Source: Euphorbia lathyris (taxonomy: Eukaryota > Streptophyta > Magnoliopsida > Malpighiales > Euphorbiaceae). Taken from it: a stretch of DNA of 64,000 nucleotides. Positions 20,752 to 31,857 of the stretch are shown here, piece after piece. Numbering within the stretch: position 1 is the first letter of the stretch; every line of letters begins with the position of its first letter. Position numbers and translations under genes: made by a program. The DNA is taken from NCBI RefSeq assembly GCF_963576675.1, contig NC_088916.1, forward strand, positions 47,555,001 to 47,619,000. Direction: 5' to 3'. The notes beneath the pieces are model-generated. The model ran no database searches. It had not been told where the DNA came from and saw only the letters and a program-made list of their open reading frames with translations.

Positions 20752-22019
20752 ATGCCTAGACAAAAGAGAGTAGCACATAAAACACAATCCACTCAAGCCA
20801 ATCGATTATGAGTCCAATATGGAGCGACTTTCGACATCGAGACGGATGTGGAAGGACGTCGCTATAGACATTTTTCCGGGAACAAGATGGAGTTCACCGA
20901 CATGCAATTTTTGTACTTTGATACGGTAAGCGCTTTCTCATTCTCCGAGCGGGTTGATGAATTTTTAACCGTTCTTGGTTGGAAGAAATTTGCAAGCATG
21001 CGTTTTCTGCATATTGAGTCGGATATTATAGAGTTTTTGGTCACTTTGTAATATGATAAGAGGCTATTACATTTAGAAATAAGGGTATGAGATTTGAAGT
21101 TGGGTATGAAGAAATGGGTGAATGGTTCGGTTTTCCTACACAAGATTTTTATCACAAGCCGATTTTTTTTGACACCCACACGGTTTGGAACTTTTTGAGA
21201 GATTTGGATGTTTTTCGTCCAAACAACACTCCAAGTAAATTAATTAAGGATAATTGTGTCTTTTCTTTTCACAAGTTTTTATCCTATTCACTATTTGGTA
21301 GAGTTGAAGGGTCAAAAGTGCAAAGTCGTGATTTGTTTGTGCTTGATTGCATTTTTAAGAATTTGAGGATTGATAATATCAGAATGATTTTTGATAATTT
21401 GCACCGAGCTTCCGTTTCCCACAATAGGCAAGTTCCGATGGGTAATTTAATTACTGGAATCGCTTTGGGGGCAAGGGGCGAATTAGCGGATTTTCAAAAC
21501 CTTCCTCATACTTTTGGTTTACCTCTCTTGGACATTTCTCCACTTCAAAGGGTAAATTTAGTGCTTAAGCTAGGACCACCCGCATTTAAGTCATATGAGG
21601 AGAGAACTAGGAGTTTGTTTGCTAGTTCGGGTGGTGGTGCTTCGAGTTCCCAGGGTGTAGGTATGCAAGAGGGTGATGATGATGAAGAAGAGGAGAAAGA
21701 AGAGGAAAATGTTGGCGGACAAGAGCAAGAGCAAGAAGAAGAAGAGCCACGAGAGAATGTCGGGGCTAATGTTGAAGAGAATGTAGGTTGGCAACGGGTT
21801 TTAGACCAAGTAAATGCGAACAACCGTCAAATGAATTTGAGGTTGGATGAAGTTGTTGTCGACAATCACCAAATGAGTTCACGAATCAACGTAGTGGATG
21901 CAAACATCCATAGTTTAAAGAGGGAGCACGTGTCCACTAGACGTCGGTTATTTTCATTTTTACGTCGTCAAGAGGTTGTGACTACACCATCTCTACCGGG
22001 TTCACCTCCACATGAATAG
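20752..22019 (+). pseudogene. ORF-B, full-length copy with stops (copy 1)
   Basis: Starts MPRQKRVAHK and has stops near 20808 and 21050 and a frameshift near 21080. From 21087 it is open for 310 codons. Visible: MGEWFGFPTQDF, FSFHKFLSYSLFGRVEGSKV and QVPMGNLITGIALGARGE; then an acidic stretch (about residues 195-235 of the open part) and a C-terminal coiled coil (NNRQMNLRLDEVV) with a basic end RRRLFSFLRRQ. It is paralogous to ORF-A: both share an F.DM/MMYMDE-like block, LGW, E.(W)FGFP, HKFL..SLFGR and a GNLI/GII..GA(R/K)G block. Confidence 0.7.
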
Positions 22020-23516
22020 GTTTTATCTTTTCATTCTAAGCTCATTTAGTGTTTATTTTTATTTTTAATATGTTTGGTACAATATTTTATTTTTATGTTG
22101 AATGTGTTTGGTACAATTTTATCTATTTTATTTTGTTTGTTTGAATTCGTATTCTATTCTATTTTATGGAATTATCAATTTTTGCACCTATGAGGACATG
22201 GTCCAATTTAAGTGTGGGAGACGATATTTCATATTTATCATTATTTTCGGGTACGAATGAATGCGAATGAATGTTTATATTTAAAGTACAAATGCATGTT
22301 TTTACTATGCTTACATAAAAATGCAATTTTCATTATAGGTTAAATATGTACAAAAATAAAGTTTTCATTATATAATAAAGTTTTAACATAAATTTCATAA
22401 GTTTTATATTTCATATGCTTAAAAAATTTCAAAATTTAATAAATACTAACATATGTTTATTTTAAGGCTATCATTATTGTTAGAAATAGTAAATATTTCT
22501 ATACGGGCAATTAAAGTTTGAATATGTTTACAAATCTCCGAAACTATTTTATAAAGAAAACGTCTCAAGTAAATGTATTATAAGTAAAAATTTCTTTATT
22601 TCAATCTTTATTTTATATTATGCAAAGCATGATAAATATAATTCTTATTTCTATTTTTCGATTAGGTTTATAGGCATTAATCAAACTAACATTTTTAGCT
22701 TTTTGCTCGCTTTGATTTCGTCTTACTTTAAAATCAATTGAAGTTTTTAAGGAAACTATAACCATAATATATGTTGAATTTTAAGTCAATAGATGATGAA
22801 TGTGCTATTTTTCTTTCCCATTTTTAAAATTTTGTTTTATAACTCATGTTAATTAAATTAAGTAGTCGTATTCTTAACTTTTGACCACGATTGCAACCAC
22901 CCTTATCACAATCGAGGTATGAAAGGGAAGAAAAGTTAGTAAAACAGTACTTTTGGTCACGATTGCGACCACCCTTATGACGATCGAGGTATGAAATGAA
23001 CGTTAAAGTAAAAGCAAAGTAACATGTTTAAAGTTTAAAGTAATGATTGCGTCCACTCATGACATGGTCGAGACCTCTTAAACGGACACAAACAAATTAA
23101 TAAATGTATATAAAGTCACGGACGAGACCACCCTTATCAGGGACGTGACTAGCAAATAAAATAACAAAAACTTAAGTTCATATTAATTCATGTTTATATA
23201 TTTTAGTTTAGGTCTGGAAAATGAAATTTTGTGCTTTGAAATGCCTTAAGACAAAAGAATAAAAAACATGCGTGCTTACAACCATTATGAATGCTTCAAT
23301 AAAAAAAATTGAAATACAAGAAGAATGATATATCACTTTTACACTAGCTAGTTTGATGTTTTGCGTATAAATTTACCTTGTAAGATTTATCTTTTGGTTT
23401 AACTAATTTAAAAAAGGATATGTGGAAATATGTTCTATTTTTATAAAAAGATTGTTTGAAGGATAAATCTAGTGAAATTTTGCTCGAGACTAGGAGAAGC
23501 TTAAATGTAGGAGACT
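22020..23516 (+). other. 3' untranslated region of copy 1, with PPT-like tracts and repeats
   Basis: No gene. TTAAGTGTGGGAG at about 22208-22220 looks like an internal polypurine tract. About 22875-23155 holds four imperfect ACGATTGCGACCACCCTTAT-type repeats, one flanked by GTCACG/CGTGAC. The terminal polypurine tract (AGGAGAAGCTTAAATGTAGG) lies at about 23492-23511. Confidence 0.7.
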
Positions 23517-24970
23517 TGATAATCCCAAAATATACCTAAAATAACATCAATAATTACGTCAGTTTCGTATTGAAATCATGTTAATTATATTCTTTTAGAA
23601 TACTTTTACGCCTGTATTTGTTTCTATTGTGCAAGGTACTAAATTATTTAGAAAAACCCAAATAAAAGCTAAAACGGAGCAAAAACGAGAGAGAAATCAC
23701 ATTTAAAAGTTAAAAGACGCGTACGATTCGGAGGCCGCACCGGAAGGACATGGGAATAATCTTGGAGCAGAGACAAAAGTCTATGTCGCGACCGAGATTC
23801 CCAATATCTCGGTGGCGACACGCGTTTTCCAGGCAAGGAAATGCGAATCTGTGTTGTTATCTCCCTCAATCCAAAGAGGCGACCGAGATTTCCATAATCT
23901 CGACAGAAACAGTAAGTTTACAGAACACATTTTACATGTTTTCAATTCAAAACAACACGTCTATTCATCCGGATAAAAACGACTCTTCACCAGTGGATAT
24001 AACACTTCAACAAGACTCTTCATCAACTATAAATATATGATACATTTCAGCATTCAAGAGAGTTAGATAGTTAGAGATTCTAGTTTGCAATTTTGTAAAG
24101 CATACTTGTTATACACAAGTTGTTCAATTAGTTAGATACAAAACACAGATATTATCGTTTAAAGTTCGAGTATTGTTCTAAGTCAAGTTTACACTCTGTA
24201 GAAGGCAGACCAGTTTCTATTCTGAGGATTCAACGAGAAGAACCAGTGTAGGACGTGCCTAGGGTCTGACAATCCTACGAAGTTGAGGAAAGGATTGACA
24301 ACCCAGAACTCAATTAGTTAAATGCTATCCAAGCTTCTTCTTTTCTGTTAACTTGTGACGATTCATAACAAATTAATAAATTATCTTTTCAATGCAATTC
24401 ATTTCTATTGTTGTTATTTTAAGTCTGATCTAGCGATATTCTTAAAGTAATATATTTGGTGTTTTCATAAAAACCTTTTTACACAAATCTTATTTCCATG
24501 AAAACTTTGTTGTACCCTTAAGCAAATTAGGATTTATATTTGGTATTTGCGGGACCATGATTTATCAAATATAAAACACCAATTTGATTAAGGTATGCAA
24601 TCTTAGACCGATCAAGGAAAGATTGTCTGCAATTCAAAGCCTAGTAATTGAATTAATCGATAAATTGTTACACACTGATAATCTAATCAAAATTATAAGT
24701 TGTTTTCTTGCTTTGTGTATACAAGTCTTGAATTTTACTTGTTCCTAAACGTAATTTCTATAATTGTAATCTAAACTATTAACAGAATTGGATTCATAAT
24801 CCATAACCATTTATATCCATTTACACCGATAAACGATTTTTCTATTAACCTCGAGAAAACGAATTTAATCAAAATAATAAGTTTTTTTATATATCAAAGC
24901 GTTCCCTATGGGTTCGATATCTTTTTATTACTATAAGAGAAAGTCGCGCACTTGCGGAAATCGCTCAACA
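23517..24970 (+). repeat. 3' LTR of Athila-type copy 1
   Basis: Starts TGATAATCCCAAAATATACC and ends ..CGCTCAACA, matching the two LTRs of the 49730-59000 element along its length but clearly diverged. It contains two palindromes of the family type (23783-23820 and 23879-23907). Confidence 0.85.
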
Positions 24971-26214
24971 AGTAATATTGTTAAATTATATCATCCTAGA
25001 AGAATATTTTTGCCAACTGGTGAAGTGCATGTGGTAAATCACAAAGGTGAAGTACATTTTCAGCAAGGATTTCATTTGCAAAAAGTGTTATATGTGTCAA
25101 ATTTTCAGCAAAATCTATTATCAATTAGCAGATTGATGATTGATCAGAAGATTACAGTGAAATTCTAGGCTAAATACTGTATTTTGCAGGACAAAAAATG
25201 TGAGAATGTCATAGCAGTGGGTAGATTGAGGAATGTATTATACTATCTGGATGAAGAATCTTTTAAGCAAAATGTAATAATGCAAATTTGTAGTTTGAAT
25301 AATGATTTTACAGTGTTATCTGTAAAAGAAGAATCTCAAAATATGCAGTTATGGCATAAGAGATCAGGGCATATGTATGCGGAGAAATTATCTCATGTAT
25401 TTCAATTTGTTGATCCTCAATGTTTTAGTCAGTGTGACATTTGTATAAGGGCTAAACAAACAAGGATGCCATTTTGTAATAGCATAGTGAAGTCAATAAA
25501 TGCTTTTAATTTGTTACATTTTGACTGTTGGGGGCCTTATAATTAGGTATCCTTAAGTGGTGACTGATACATATTGACTATTATGGATGAACATAGTAGG
25601 GCAATGTGGACAATTTTGTTCAATCACAATGATCAAGTGAGTGTGTTAATTAACAATTTCTTGATTATGATCAAAACACAATTTCAGAAAACAGTCAAAT
25701 GCATAAGAACTGATCATGGTACATAATTTATAAGTCAAGCAACTCAATCAGTACTACACAAAAATGGAGTTCTGCATCAAAAATCTTGTGTATACACCTC
25801 AGCAAAACGGAATGGAAGAGAGGAGACATAGAAGTTTGACATCTGTTGCAAGGGCATTATTGAAAGAGAGTGTTTTACCAACCAAATTTTGGGGGGAGGC
25901 TATGTTACATGCCACAACACTGCTCAATATATACCAAGGTTTTGAATTGAAATCACCATTTCAGGTTTTGTATGGCAAGGAGCCAAATTATACTGATCTT
26001 AAGATTTTTGGCTGCAAAGGATATGTGCTCAATGTAAATCCAAACAAGGGAAAATTTGATGATAGATCAATACGTTGTATATATCTGGGGTATTCTACAT
26101 GACAAAAGGGATGGAAGATGTATAATTCAATCACAAACAAACTGTGCACATCCAAGGATGTGAAGTTTAATGAAGCATGTTTTCCCTTGAAATTAGTCAC
26201 TCCTCAATCACTAA
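24971..26214 (+). pseudogene. Ty1/Copia pol remnant: GAG-pre-integrase and integrase
   Basis: Several in-frame stops. Recognisable blocks: KVLYVSNFQQNLLSISRLM (pre-integrase), the zinc finger LWHKRSGH..CDICIRAKQ, catalytic D in HFDCWGPYN, D in CIRTDHGT, E in PQQNGMEERRHRSL, then KFWGEAM, FQVLYGKEP, KIFGCKGY and CIYLGYS. It ends near CFPLKLVTPQSL at the MITE at 26215; RT is absent. The Athila 3' LTR abuts its left side, so the Athila element probably inserted into it. Confidence 0.85.
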
Positions 26215-26410
26215 GGTCCTGTTCTTTTTTACTTGAAATTAAATTAAATTAACTTAACTGAAATTAAATTAAATTAAATTAACTGAACTGAAGTGAACTA
26301 AATGTTACTGAACTTAACTTAACTTAATTGAACTGAACTAAATGTTGTTAAACTGAATTAAACTGAATTGAACTTAATTATACTTAAATTAAGTGAAAAA
26401 GAACAGAGCC
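26215..26410. mobile_element. PIF/Harbinger-like MITE with TAA target duplication
   Basis: 196 bp. Ends GGTCCTGTTCTTTTT / AAAAAGAACAGAGCC, with TAA on both sides (26212-26214 and 26411-26413). The inside consists of AACTTAACTGAACT-like short repeats. TIR and 3-bp duplication fit Tourist-type MITEs. Confidence 0.75.
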
Positions 26411-26656
26411 TAAGAGTTAATTGTTTATATTATTTTTAGAGAGTGAACTAAGAGTATCTCAGAGAATCTCCAATATATGGTGTTTGGAAGAGTGTTTGAT
26501 GATGTGACAATGACTTTGACAATTTTTGAAGAGTGTCATCTATTGGAGTGATGGTGAATGTTTGAAATTTTTAAGCAAGATTGCCACTTTTTGGCAATCT
26601 TTTAGCTACCTTTTTTTTAATATAAAAATGATTTCGTTTTCTACTATTTATCTATT

Positions 26657-27220
26657 GGCCTAATACATTACTAGCTCCCTGAAATTGTCCAAAATAGTAG
26701 ATTGACTCCCTGAACTTTGTAAGTGTCTCACCATCTCCCTAAACTTGCTTATTTCATATCAGCAGCTCCCTAAATTTGTCCATAAAAGTAGATTAACTCC
26801 ATGAACTTTGCAAGTGTCTCAACAACTCTCTAAACTTGCTTATTCTGTAACAACTAAATACAAAAACTTATTAAACCAAAATTCTAAAAATACGTCTTTA
26901 TCTATTCGAGAGGTAATTTTTTCGCTTCTCCTACATTTCAATCTATTATAAGAGTTATTGTTGTAGGTTTGAGAGATTGAATGGATGAGGATCGAGAATT
27001 AGTATTATGTTTTTTGTATTTAGTTGTTATAAAATAAGCAAGTTTGAGGAGTTGGTGAGACACTTGCAAAGTTCAGGGAGCTAATCTACTTTTATGGACA
27101 AGTTCAGGGAGCTGGTGATACGAAATGAGTAAGTTTAGGGAGCTAGTGAGACACTTGCAAAGTTGAGAGAGCCAATCTACTATTTTGGACAAGTTCATGG
27201 AGGTAGTGATGTATTAGGTC
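26657..27220. mobile_element. Mutator-type MITE, 9-bp target duplication TTATCTATT
   Basis: 564 bp with long terminal inverted repeats beginning GGCCTAATACATTACTAGCT / complement of ..GATGTATTAGGTC. Flanked by TTATCTATT at 26648-26656 and 27221-27229. Arms consist of AGCTCCCTGAACTTGTCC-type repeats. A second family member is at 34728-35250. Confidence 0.8.
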
Positions 27221-27245
27221 TTATCTATTTTTATGACAAAATTTA

Positions 27246-27520
27246 GGCCTAATACATCACCAGCTCCTTGAATTTGTCCAAAATAGTAGATTGACTCTCT
27301 CAACTTTGCAAGTGTCTCACTAGCTCCCTAAACTTACTCATTTCGTATCACCAGCTCCCTGAACTATAAGTGTGTAATAGGTTTTTAAAGCCAACTATAG
27401 ATGTGCAATAGCTTTTTAAAGCCAATTATAGGTGTGTGATAGGTTATTTTAAAAGTTCAAGAGTGCCAATAGACAAAACATGTCAAGTTCAATGGTGTAA
27501 ATATACATTAAACCAATAAA
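27246..27520. repeat. Partial related MITE
   Basis: GGCCTAATACATCACCAGCT at 27246 repeats the left arm of the neighbouring Mutator-type MITE for ~120 bp, then diverges into GTGTGTAATAGGTTTTTAAA-like repeats ending near ATTAAACC. Ends and target duplication are unclear. Confidence 0.45.
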
Positions 27521-27710
27521 ATATTATATGTTAATATGATGTGTTAATTTTTAACAATCTTTATAGCAACATCTATTGGAGATGCTCTAAAGCTATAAAT
27601 TAGCACGAGAGTTATCTCTGAATTCGGTTATTTACTGTCTAAGCCGGATCCCCGTACTAACCTTCAGACCAAAAGTACTCACTTCTATTATCAATCAATA
27701 ATATAATAAA

Positions 27711-28456
27711 GGCAAAAAGCATCCTGAGGCCCCTGGTCTTTCATTGTTTGGTGCATTAAGCCCTCGATCTTTTATTTAGACACATTGAGCCCCTGATCTT
27801 TCACCATTTGGTGCATTAAGCCCTCGATCTTTCATTTAGACACATTGAGACCTTGATCTTTCATATATGGGTGTATTAAGCCCTTCCGTAAATCAATTAA
27901 TATATAGGTTTATTAAGGACATGTTTGGTTAGGTTTATATAACTGTAGCGTTTCGCATTTTCTCTGGACACTGCAACAGTTTGGAGCTTTTCATGAAAAG
28001 CTCTTTTCATGAACAGTTGTTTGTAGTTACTTGTTATTGATAAAATTACCCTTCTTATTTCCACAAAATATGCTTCAATTTTAACATTATTTTTATTTTT
28101 AGAACATAATTATCGAAAAACAAGGTTTTATTGTATTCAATAAATTTTTTATTTTTTATTTAAATTATTTTTATTAATTTGTATAATATATTTTTTATTT
28201 TAGAATTTGTTATTTTTAGAACATCATTTGTTGTCACACCAAACATGCCCTTAATAAACCTATATATTAATTGATTTATGGAAGGACCTAATACACCCAT
28301 ATATGAAAGATCAAGGGCTCAATGTGTCTAAATGAAAGATCGAGGGCTTAATGCACCAAATGATTAAAGATCAGGGGCTCAATGTGTCTAAATAAAAGAT
28401 CAAGGGCTTAATGCACCAAACAATGAAAGATCAGGGACCTCAGGATGCTTTTTGCC
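27711..28456. mobile_element. Mutator-type MITE, 9-bp target duplication TATAATAAA, with nested MITE
   Basis: 746 bp. Ends GGCAAAAAGCATCCTGAGG / CCTCAGGATGCTTTTTGCC, flanked by TATAATAAA on both sides (27702-27710 and 28457-28465). The ~200-bp arms share GGTGCATTAAGCCCTCGATC repeats. Near its centre a 334-bp element (27917-28250, GGACATGTTTGGT / ACCAAACATGCCC) is flanked by TTAA on both sides. Confidence 0.8.
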
Positions 28457-28654
28457 TATAATAAATAGTAAAAATCCAAGTTTTACAGTAGCATTAAAAA
28501 TAGAGATAATTTATAGGATTATGTTCCAAATTAAAGAACATAATCCTATAAAAAAAATAACAAAATTAATAAATAAAATTGAAATGAAGAAGCGCATAAA
28601 ATATTGTTCTTTTAATTTTCATATGGAATGCATATATATGTAATGTGGTATGGA

Positions 28655-29318
28655 TGGGGTGTAAATGAGCCGAGCCGCTAATGAGCGTTTCGGTGGTCGG
28701 CTAGATAAAAATTTGGTTCGATTCGGTTCGATTTGTAAATGAGCCGTTTGTAAGTATGATTGACTGGCTCGAAACTTAAATGAACCAAGCTTGAGCAGGT
28801 CAAAGCTCGGTTCGAAAGCTCGCGAGCAGGCTTGATTAGAACATTTATGAACAAATTTTAGTTTTGTATAAAACTATATAGTTTTATATTAGTTCACAAA
28901 TATTTAAACTTAATATTATTTCATTTGTTATTAGATGAGCTCGTTCACAAACATAATAAATGAGTAATAGACGAACTATTTGTAAGTATCTTGTTTATTT
29001 ATTCACGAACTTTACTTTTGAGTTTGTTTATGTACACAATTAAAGAGTTATTTACGAGCAAATTTTACAAATATAATTAACAATTTATTCACAAATAATT
29101 TATGGTTAGATAATTTTCTTAATAAACCAAATCCAAAGAGGATTTTGGGATCGAAACAAGCTCGAAGTTCATCTCGAGCTCGTTGAACAAGCTAAAGCTC
29201 GGTTTGGATTCGAACTCGTTAATTTTATAACAAGTTCGGCTCGGATTCATTAATTTTATAACGAACCGAGTTTGAATAGGTCAAAAACTTAACTCGGCTC
29301 CACTCGATTAGAGCCCAA
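28655..29318. repeat. GAGCCGAGC-type foldback repeat
   Basis: Rich in GAGCCGAGC / GCTCGGTTCG motifs at both ends (GTAAATGAGCCGAGCC.. and ..AACTCGGCTCCACTCG), with an AT-rich middle. The same motif family recurs at 32957-33493 and 33591-34520. Probably a non-autonomous DNA transposon; exact ends not seen. Confidence 0.5.
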
Positions 29319-29319
29319 G

Positions 29320-29610
29320 GTACGGAGGAGGAGGAGCATAGGGAAGAAGAGAGAAGACGTAGACAAATCAATGATGAGTAAAGGAGCGACAGAACAGGTT
29401 ATAGTAATGTTGTCGTTTTATGAGTGAGTTGGGCAAGTAATGAGGAGGACAGAGACTTCAACGGACCTAACCGTAGTATATAGGAAACTGTTGCCATGTC
29501 AATACCATGCCAGCTATAACCCACTTCATGGCCTCCACTTTCCATCATTTTCCGCTCCTCCCATCCCACCATCCATACATCCATCCTACGGCTCTCTTTT
29601 TATATAGGTT
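29320..29610 (-). other. GC-richer island with minus-strand TATA box and short ORF
   Basis: Stands out from AT-rich flanks. The minus strand has TATATAAAAAG at about 29597-29608, then a 61-codon ORF (29584-29399, MDVWMVGWEERKM..) I do not recognise. It could be a relic of a host promoter and 5' end. Confidence 0.3.
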
Positions 29611-30059
29611 ATAAATTTATTTTTAAAGCGGTTTCAAATACAAAACAATGCAATAATGCATGTAATTTCAAATTTTATCACCATTAATTTTTTTTTTTTT
29701 TTTTTTTACAATTTCAAGTCTTATTATATATAGAATTTAAAAGTTGATTAGAATATGAAATTTCATATAAAAAAACTCATTTTATAATCAATAAAGTTTG
29801 AAATGGGATTTAGCCTTAAGATTTTACTAATTTGTATGTATTGACTAAATTTAGTCTAATAATTACGGAGCTAAATTTGTACTTTTATTCATAAATTACT
29901 TACGTTATATATAAGAGTAATTATGATATCTATGTATCATGGAAATAGGAAATCATTTTACAAGTTGAAATCCTAATAATATTAATTATATATTTTCACA
30001 TTACTCTTTTACAACCATAACTTTATAAAAAAATTAATATATTTGAATTTAAATTTGTT
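29611..30059. other. AT-rich stretch, nothing recognised
   Basis: A 20-base T-tract near 29690 and no ORF, repeat or RNA signature that I can support. Confidence 0.5.
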
Positions 30060-31165
30060 TTGGATAAAAAATATAGTTCAATTTTCGAGGACACAATTTT
30101 TATAATGATATGTATTAAAATATTCAACATGATAGAAATTACCTATCGTTCGAAATCCATCTCAATAAGAACGAAAAATTCTCAACAAAAAATCATAAAG
30201 TGGGATCCTGATTCGAGAACAAATCATCTCCGATTTTATTACATTCACTTCATTCCAACGAATGATCAACTTACATATGTCCTTACCAAACCTTTGGTGA
30301 GCACTCGGTTTTAACTGCTTCTCTCACGTTTTTCAGTTCATTCACCATCGGTTTGTGGGGGGTGTTAAAGATAATATTATTATTATGGGTAATTAATTTA
30401 TTAGTCTCTATATTTTGACAAAACACACTGTTTAGTCCCTGTATTTTCAAAAACACATGGTAAGGTCCCTAACATTTTTCTCAGTGAACTGTTTAGTCCT
30501 TCCGTCTGTTTGTTACATTTTTTACCGTTTATGACTTCGGAAATGACTAAATTACCCTTTACTATTTACCTTCAAACTTCAGAAGAGTAATCTAATTTAG
30601 AAGAAGAAGCTATTTGCATGGAGAACAATAAAAAGAACAGACTCAACGCTTACGAATTTGAACGATTAAGAAGAAAATTAAGAACAAGAACACTCAAAGT
30701 TGATTTCAGATGCATTAGAGTTTAAAGGAAAGCAAAATAAAGGAAAAGAAGAACACAAATCCAAATTGACTAACAGAATCTTCATGAGAGTCTAACGGCA
30801 GGGACTAAACAGTTCACCAAGAAAAACATTAGGGACTAAACAGTTCACCGAGAAAAACGTTAGGGACTTTAGTGTGTGTTTTTGAAAATACAGGGACTAA
30901 ACAGTGTGTTTTGTCAAAATATAGGGACTAATAAATTAATTACCCTATTATTATTATCACTGAATACCTTTAATTATCTTCCTAATATATCTTGTTAATA
31001 TTTTGTTAATATTCTTTTAACTGTTATATTGTTATTATAATTATCTCCTGCACTTTTAATCTTAGTTTAGAAATTAGTTACAATTGTATTTATACCTAAT
31101 CGGTGTACTTCCTAATTCAAGGGAATTAATTTAATCCAATACTCTCAAATACTCATAGTTCTACA
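30060..31165 (+). pseudogene. Copia pol end plus 3' LTR, split by a MITE
   Basis: 30060-30314 is a degraded Copia RNase H end: DSRTNHLRFYYIHFIPTNDQ then VLTKPL, similar to the usual 'R.KHI....F.....L..Y.PT..QLAD.LTKPL'. The G-rich tract TTTGTGGGGGG (about 30352-30362) is followed by an LTR start TGTTAAAGATAAT at 30363. The LTR resumes after the MITE (30387-30945) and seems to end near TTCTACA at 31165. It may belong to the same Copia element as 24971-26214, with RT lost. Confidence 0.6.
30387..30945. mobile_element. Mutator-type MITE in a Copia LTR, 9-bp target duplication TATTATTAT
   Basis: 559 bp. Ends GGGTAATTAATTTATTAGTC / GACTAATAAATTAATTACCC; arms carry AAACAGTGTGTTTTGTC and AGGGACTAAACAGTTCACC repeats. 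TATTATTAT flanks both sides (30378-30386 and 30946-30954), though the site is a simple repeat. Confidence 0.7.
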
Positions 31166-31565
31166 TTGTTATCCCTTTTATAATTATCATCTCGCAAAAG
31201 CTAAGTAAATTACATGACAATGACAACTACTTCATACCAGTAAAAATGAAAAAATGGCTCACATATGTGTTAACTAAATTTCAAATTCAACTTGAACTTC
31301 CTATATCAATACTTTATGATACTCAAGCATCTATATCTATAGTTGCTAAATAATTTTTCATGAAAAGATGAAACATATGGAGGTAGATTTATACATTGTA
31401 AGAGAGCATCTAGAGAAGAGATTCATTCGTACATATGTGTGTGTAGTTATTTAAACTAGGTTATATGTAATTTTAAGAATAAAGGTCATAAGGGTAAAGT
31501 CATAAAGATTTTAACCTCCAATACATTAAAACTTTATCATTTAGATATTTTGGTTAAAAATTATA
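31166..31565. other. AT-rich stretch, nothing recognised
   Basis: No ORF or repeat that I can support between the Copia LTR end and the Stowaway MITE. Confidence 0.5.
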
Positions 31566-31857
31566 CTACATCCGTCTTATAATATAAGTCATTCTAGAGA
31601 TTTTTCACACAAATTGAGAAATATAATTAATATAGAGTCTAATTAATGAATTTACATTGGTTAACTTAAAAAAATTATTTCTCATGTAATGGTTGAGCAA
31701 TAAGCATTGGAATGTTAAAAAAACACATGGACTAAGACAAAAAGTTTTAATGTTTGGATCAAAAAATTAAACTAAAAATTTTGAAAAACCAAAACGACTT
31801 ATATTTTGGAAAAAAAATTAACTTTCCAAAACGGCTTATATTATGGGACGGAATGAG
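31566..31857. mobile_element. Stowaway-like MITE
   Basis: 292 bp. Ends CTACATCCGTCTTATAATA / TATTATGGGACGGAATGAG with TA on both sides, the CTCCNTCCGTCCCATAATA-type ends of Tc1/mariner Stowaway MITEs. Confidence 0.75.

Larger units (their letters stand above)
18351..21351 (+). repeat. 1.5-kb tandem duplication within the Athila element
   Basis: 18351-19850 and 19852-21351 are near-identical direct copies with a 1501-bp offset. Each runs from the last third of ORF-A (TTTTAGGTGCCAAGGGC) through the spacer into the middle of ORF-B (GTGCTTGATT). Only the second copy continues into the rest of ORF-B. Confidence 0.9.
15369..24970 (+). mobile_element. Decayed Athila-type Ty3/Gypsy element, 5' truncated (copy 1)
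   Basis: Order on the plus strand: end of RNase H and integrase (15369-16946), ORF-A (17636-18540), ORF-B (from 19251), a tandem duplication that repeats ORF-A tail plus ORF-B start, full ORF-B (20752-22019), a 1.5-kb 3' untranslated part, polypurine tract and 3' LTR (23517-24970). The 5' LTR, gag and most of pol are missing; the left end is the inverted-repeat junction. Many stops mark it as old. Confidence 0.8.
26451..27588. mobile_element. Composite MITE: outer GAGCATCTCCAATA-type element hosting others
   Basis: Outer ends AGAGTATCTC..AATCTCCAATA (26451) and TATTGGAGATGCTCT (27588) are inverted copies. The element is interrupted by the Mutator-type MITE at 26657-27220 and a related partial copy from 27246. 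Confidence 0.5.

Noticed and set aside
19361..21179. Two near-identical minus-strand ORFs (19678-19361 and 21179-20862)
   Set aside because: Antisense shadows of the duplicated ORF-B; they repeat only because of the tandem duplication.
21545..21823. Minus-strand serine-rich ORF
   Set aside because: Antisense of the acidic GAA/GAG-rich part of ORF-B; low complexity.
24971..31165. The two Copia pieces as one intact element
   Set aside because: RT is missing and the intervening DNA is other repeats; common origin is possible but not shown.
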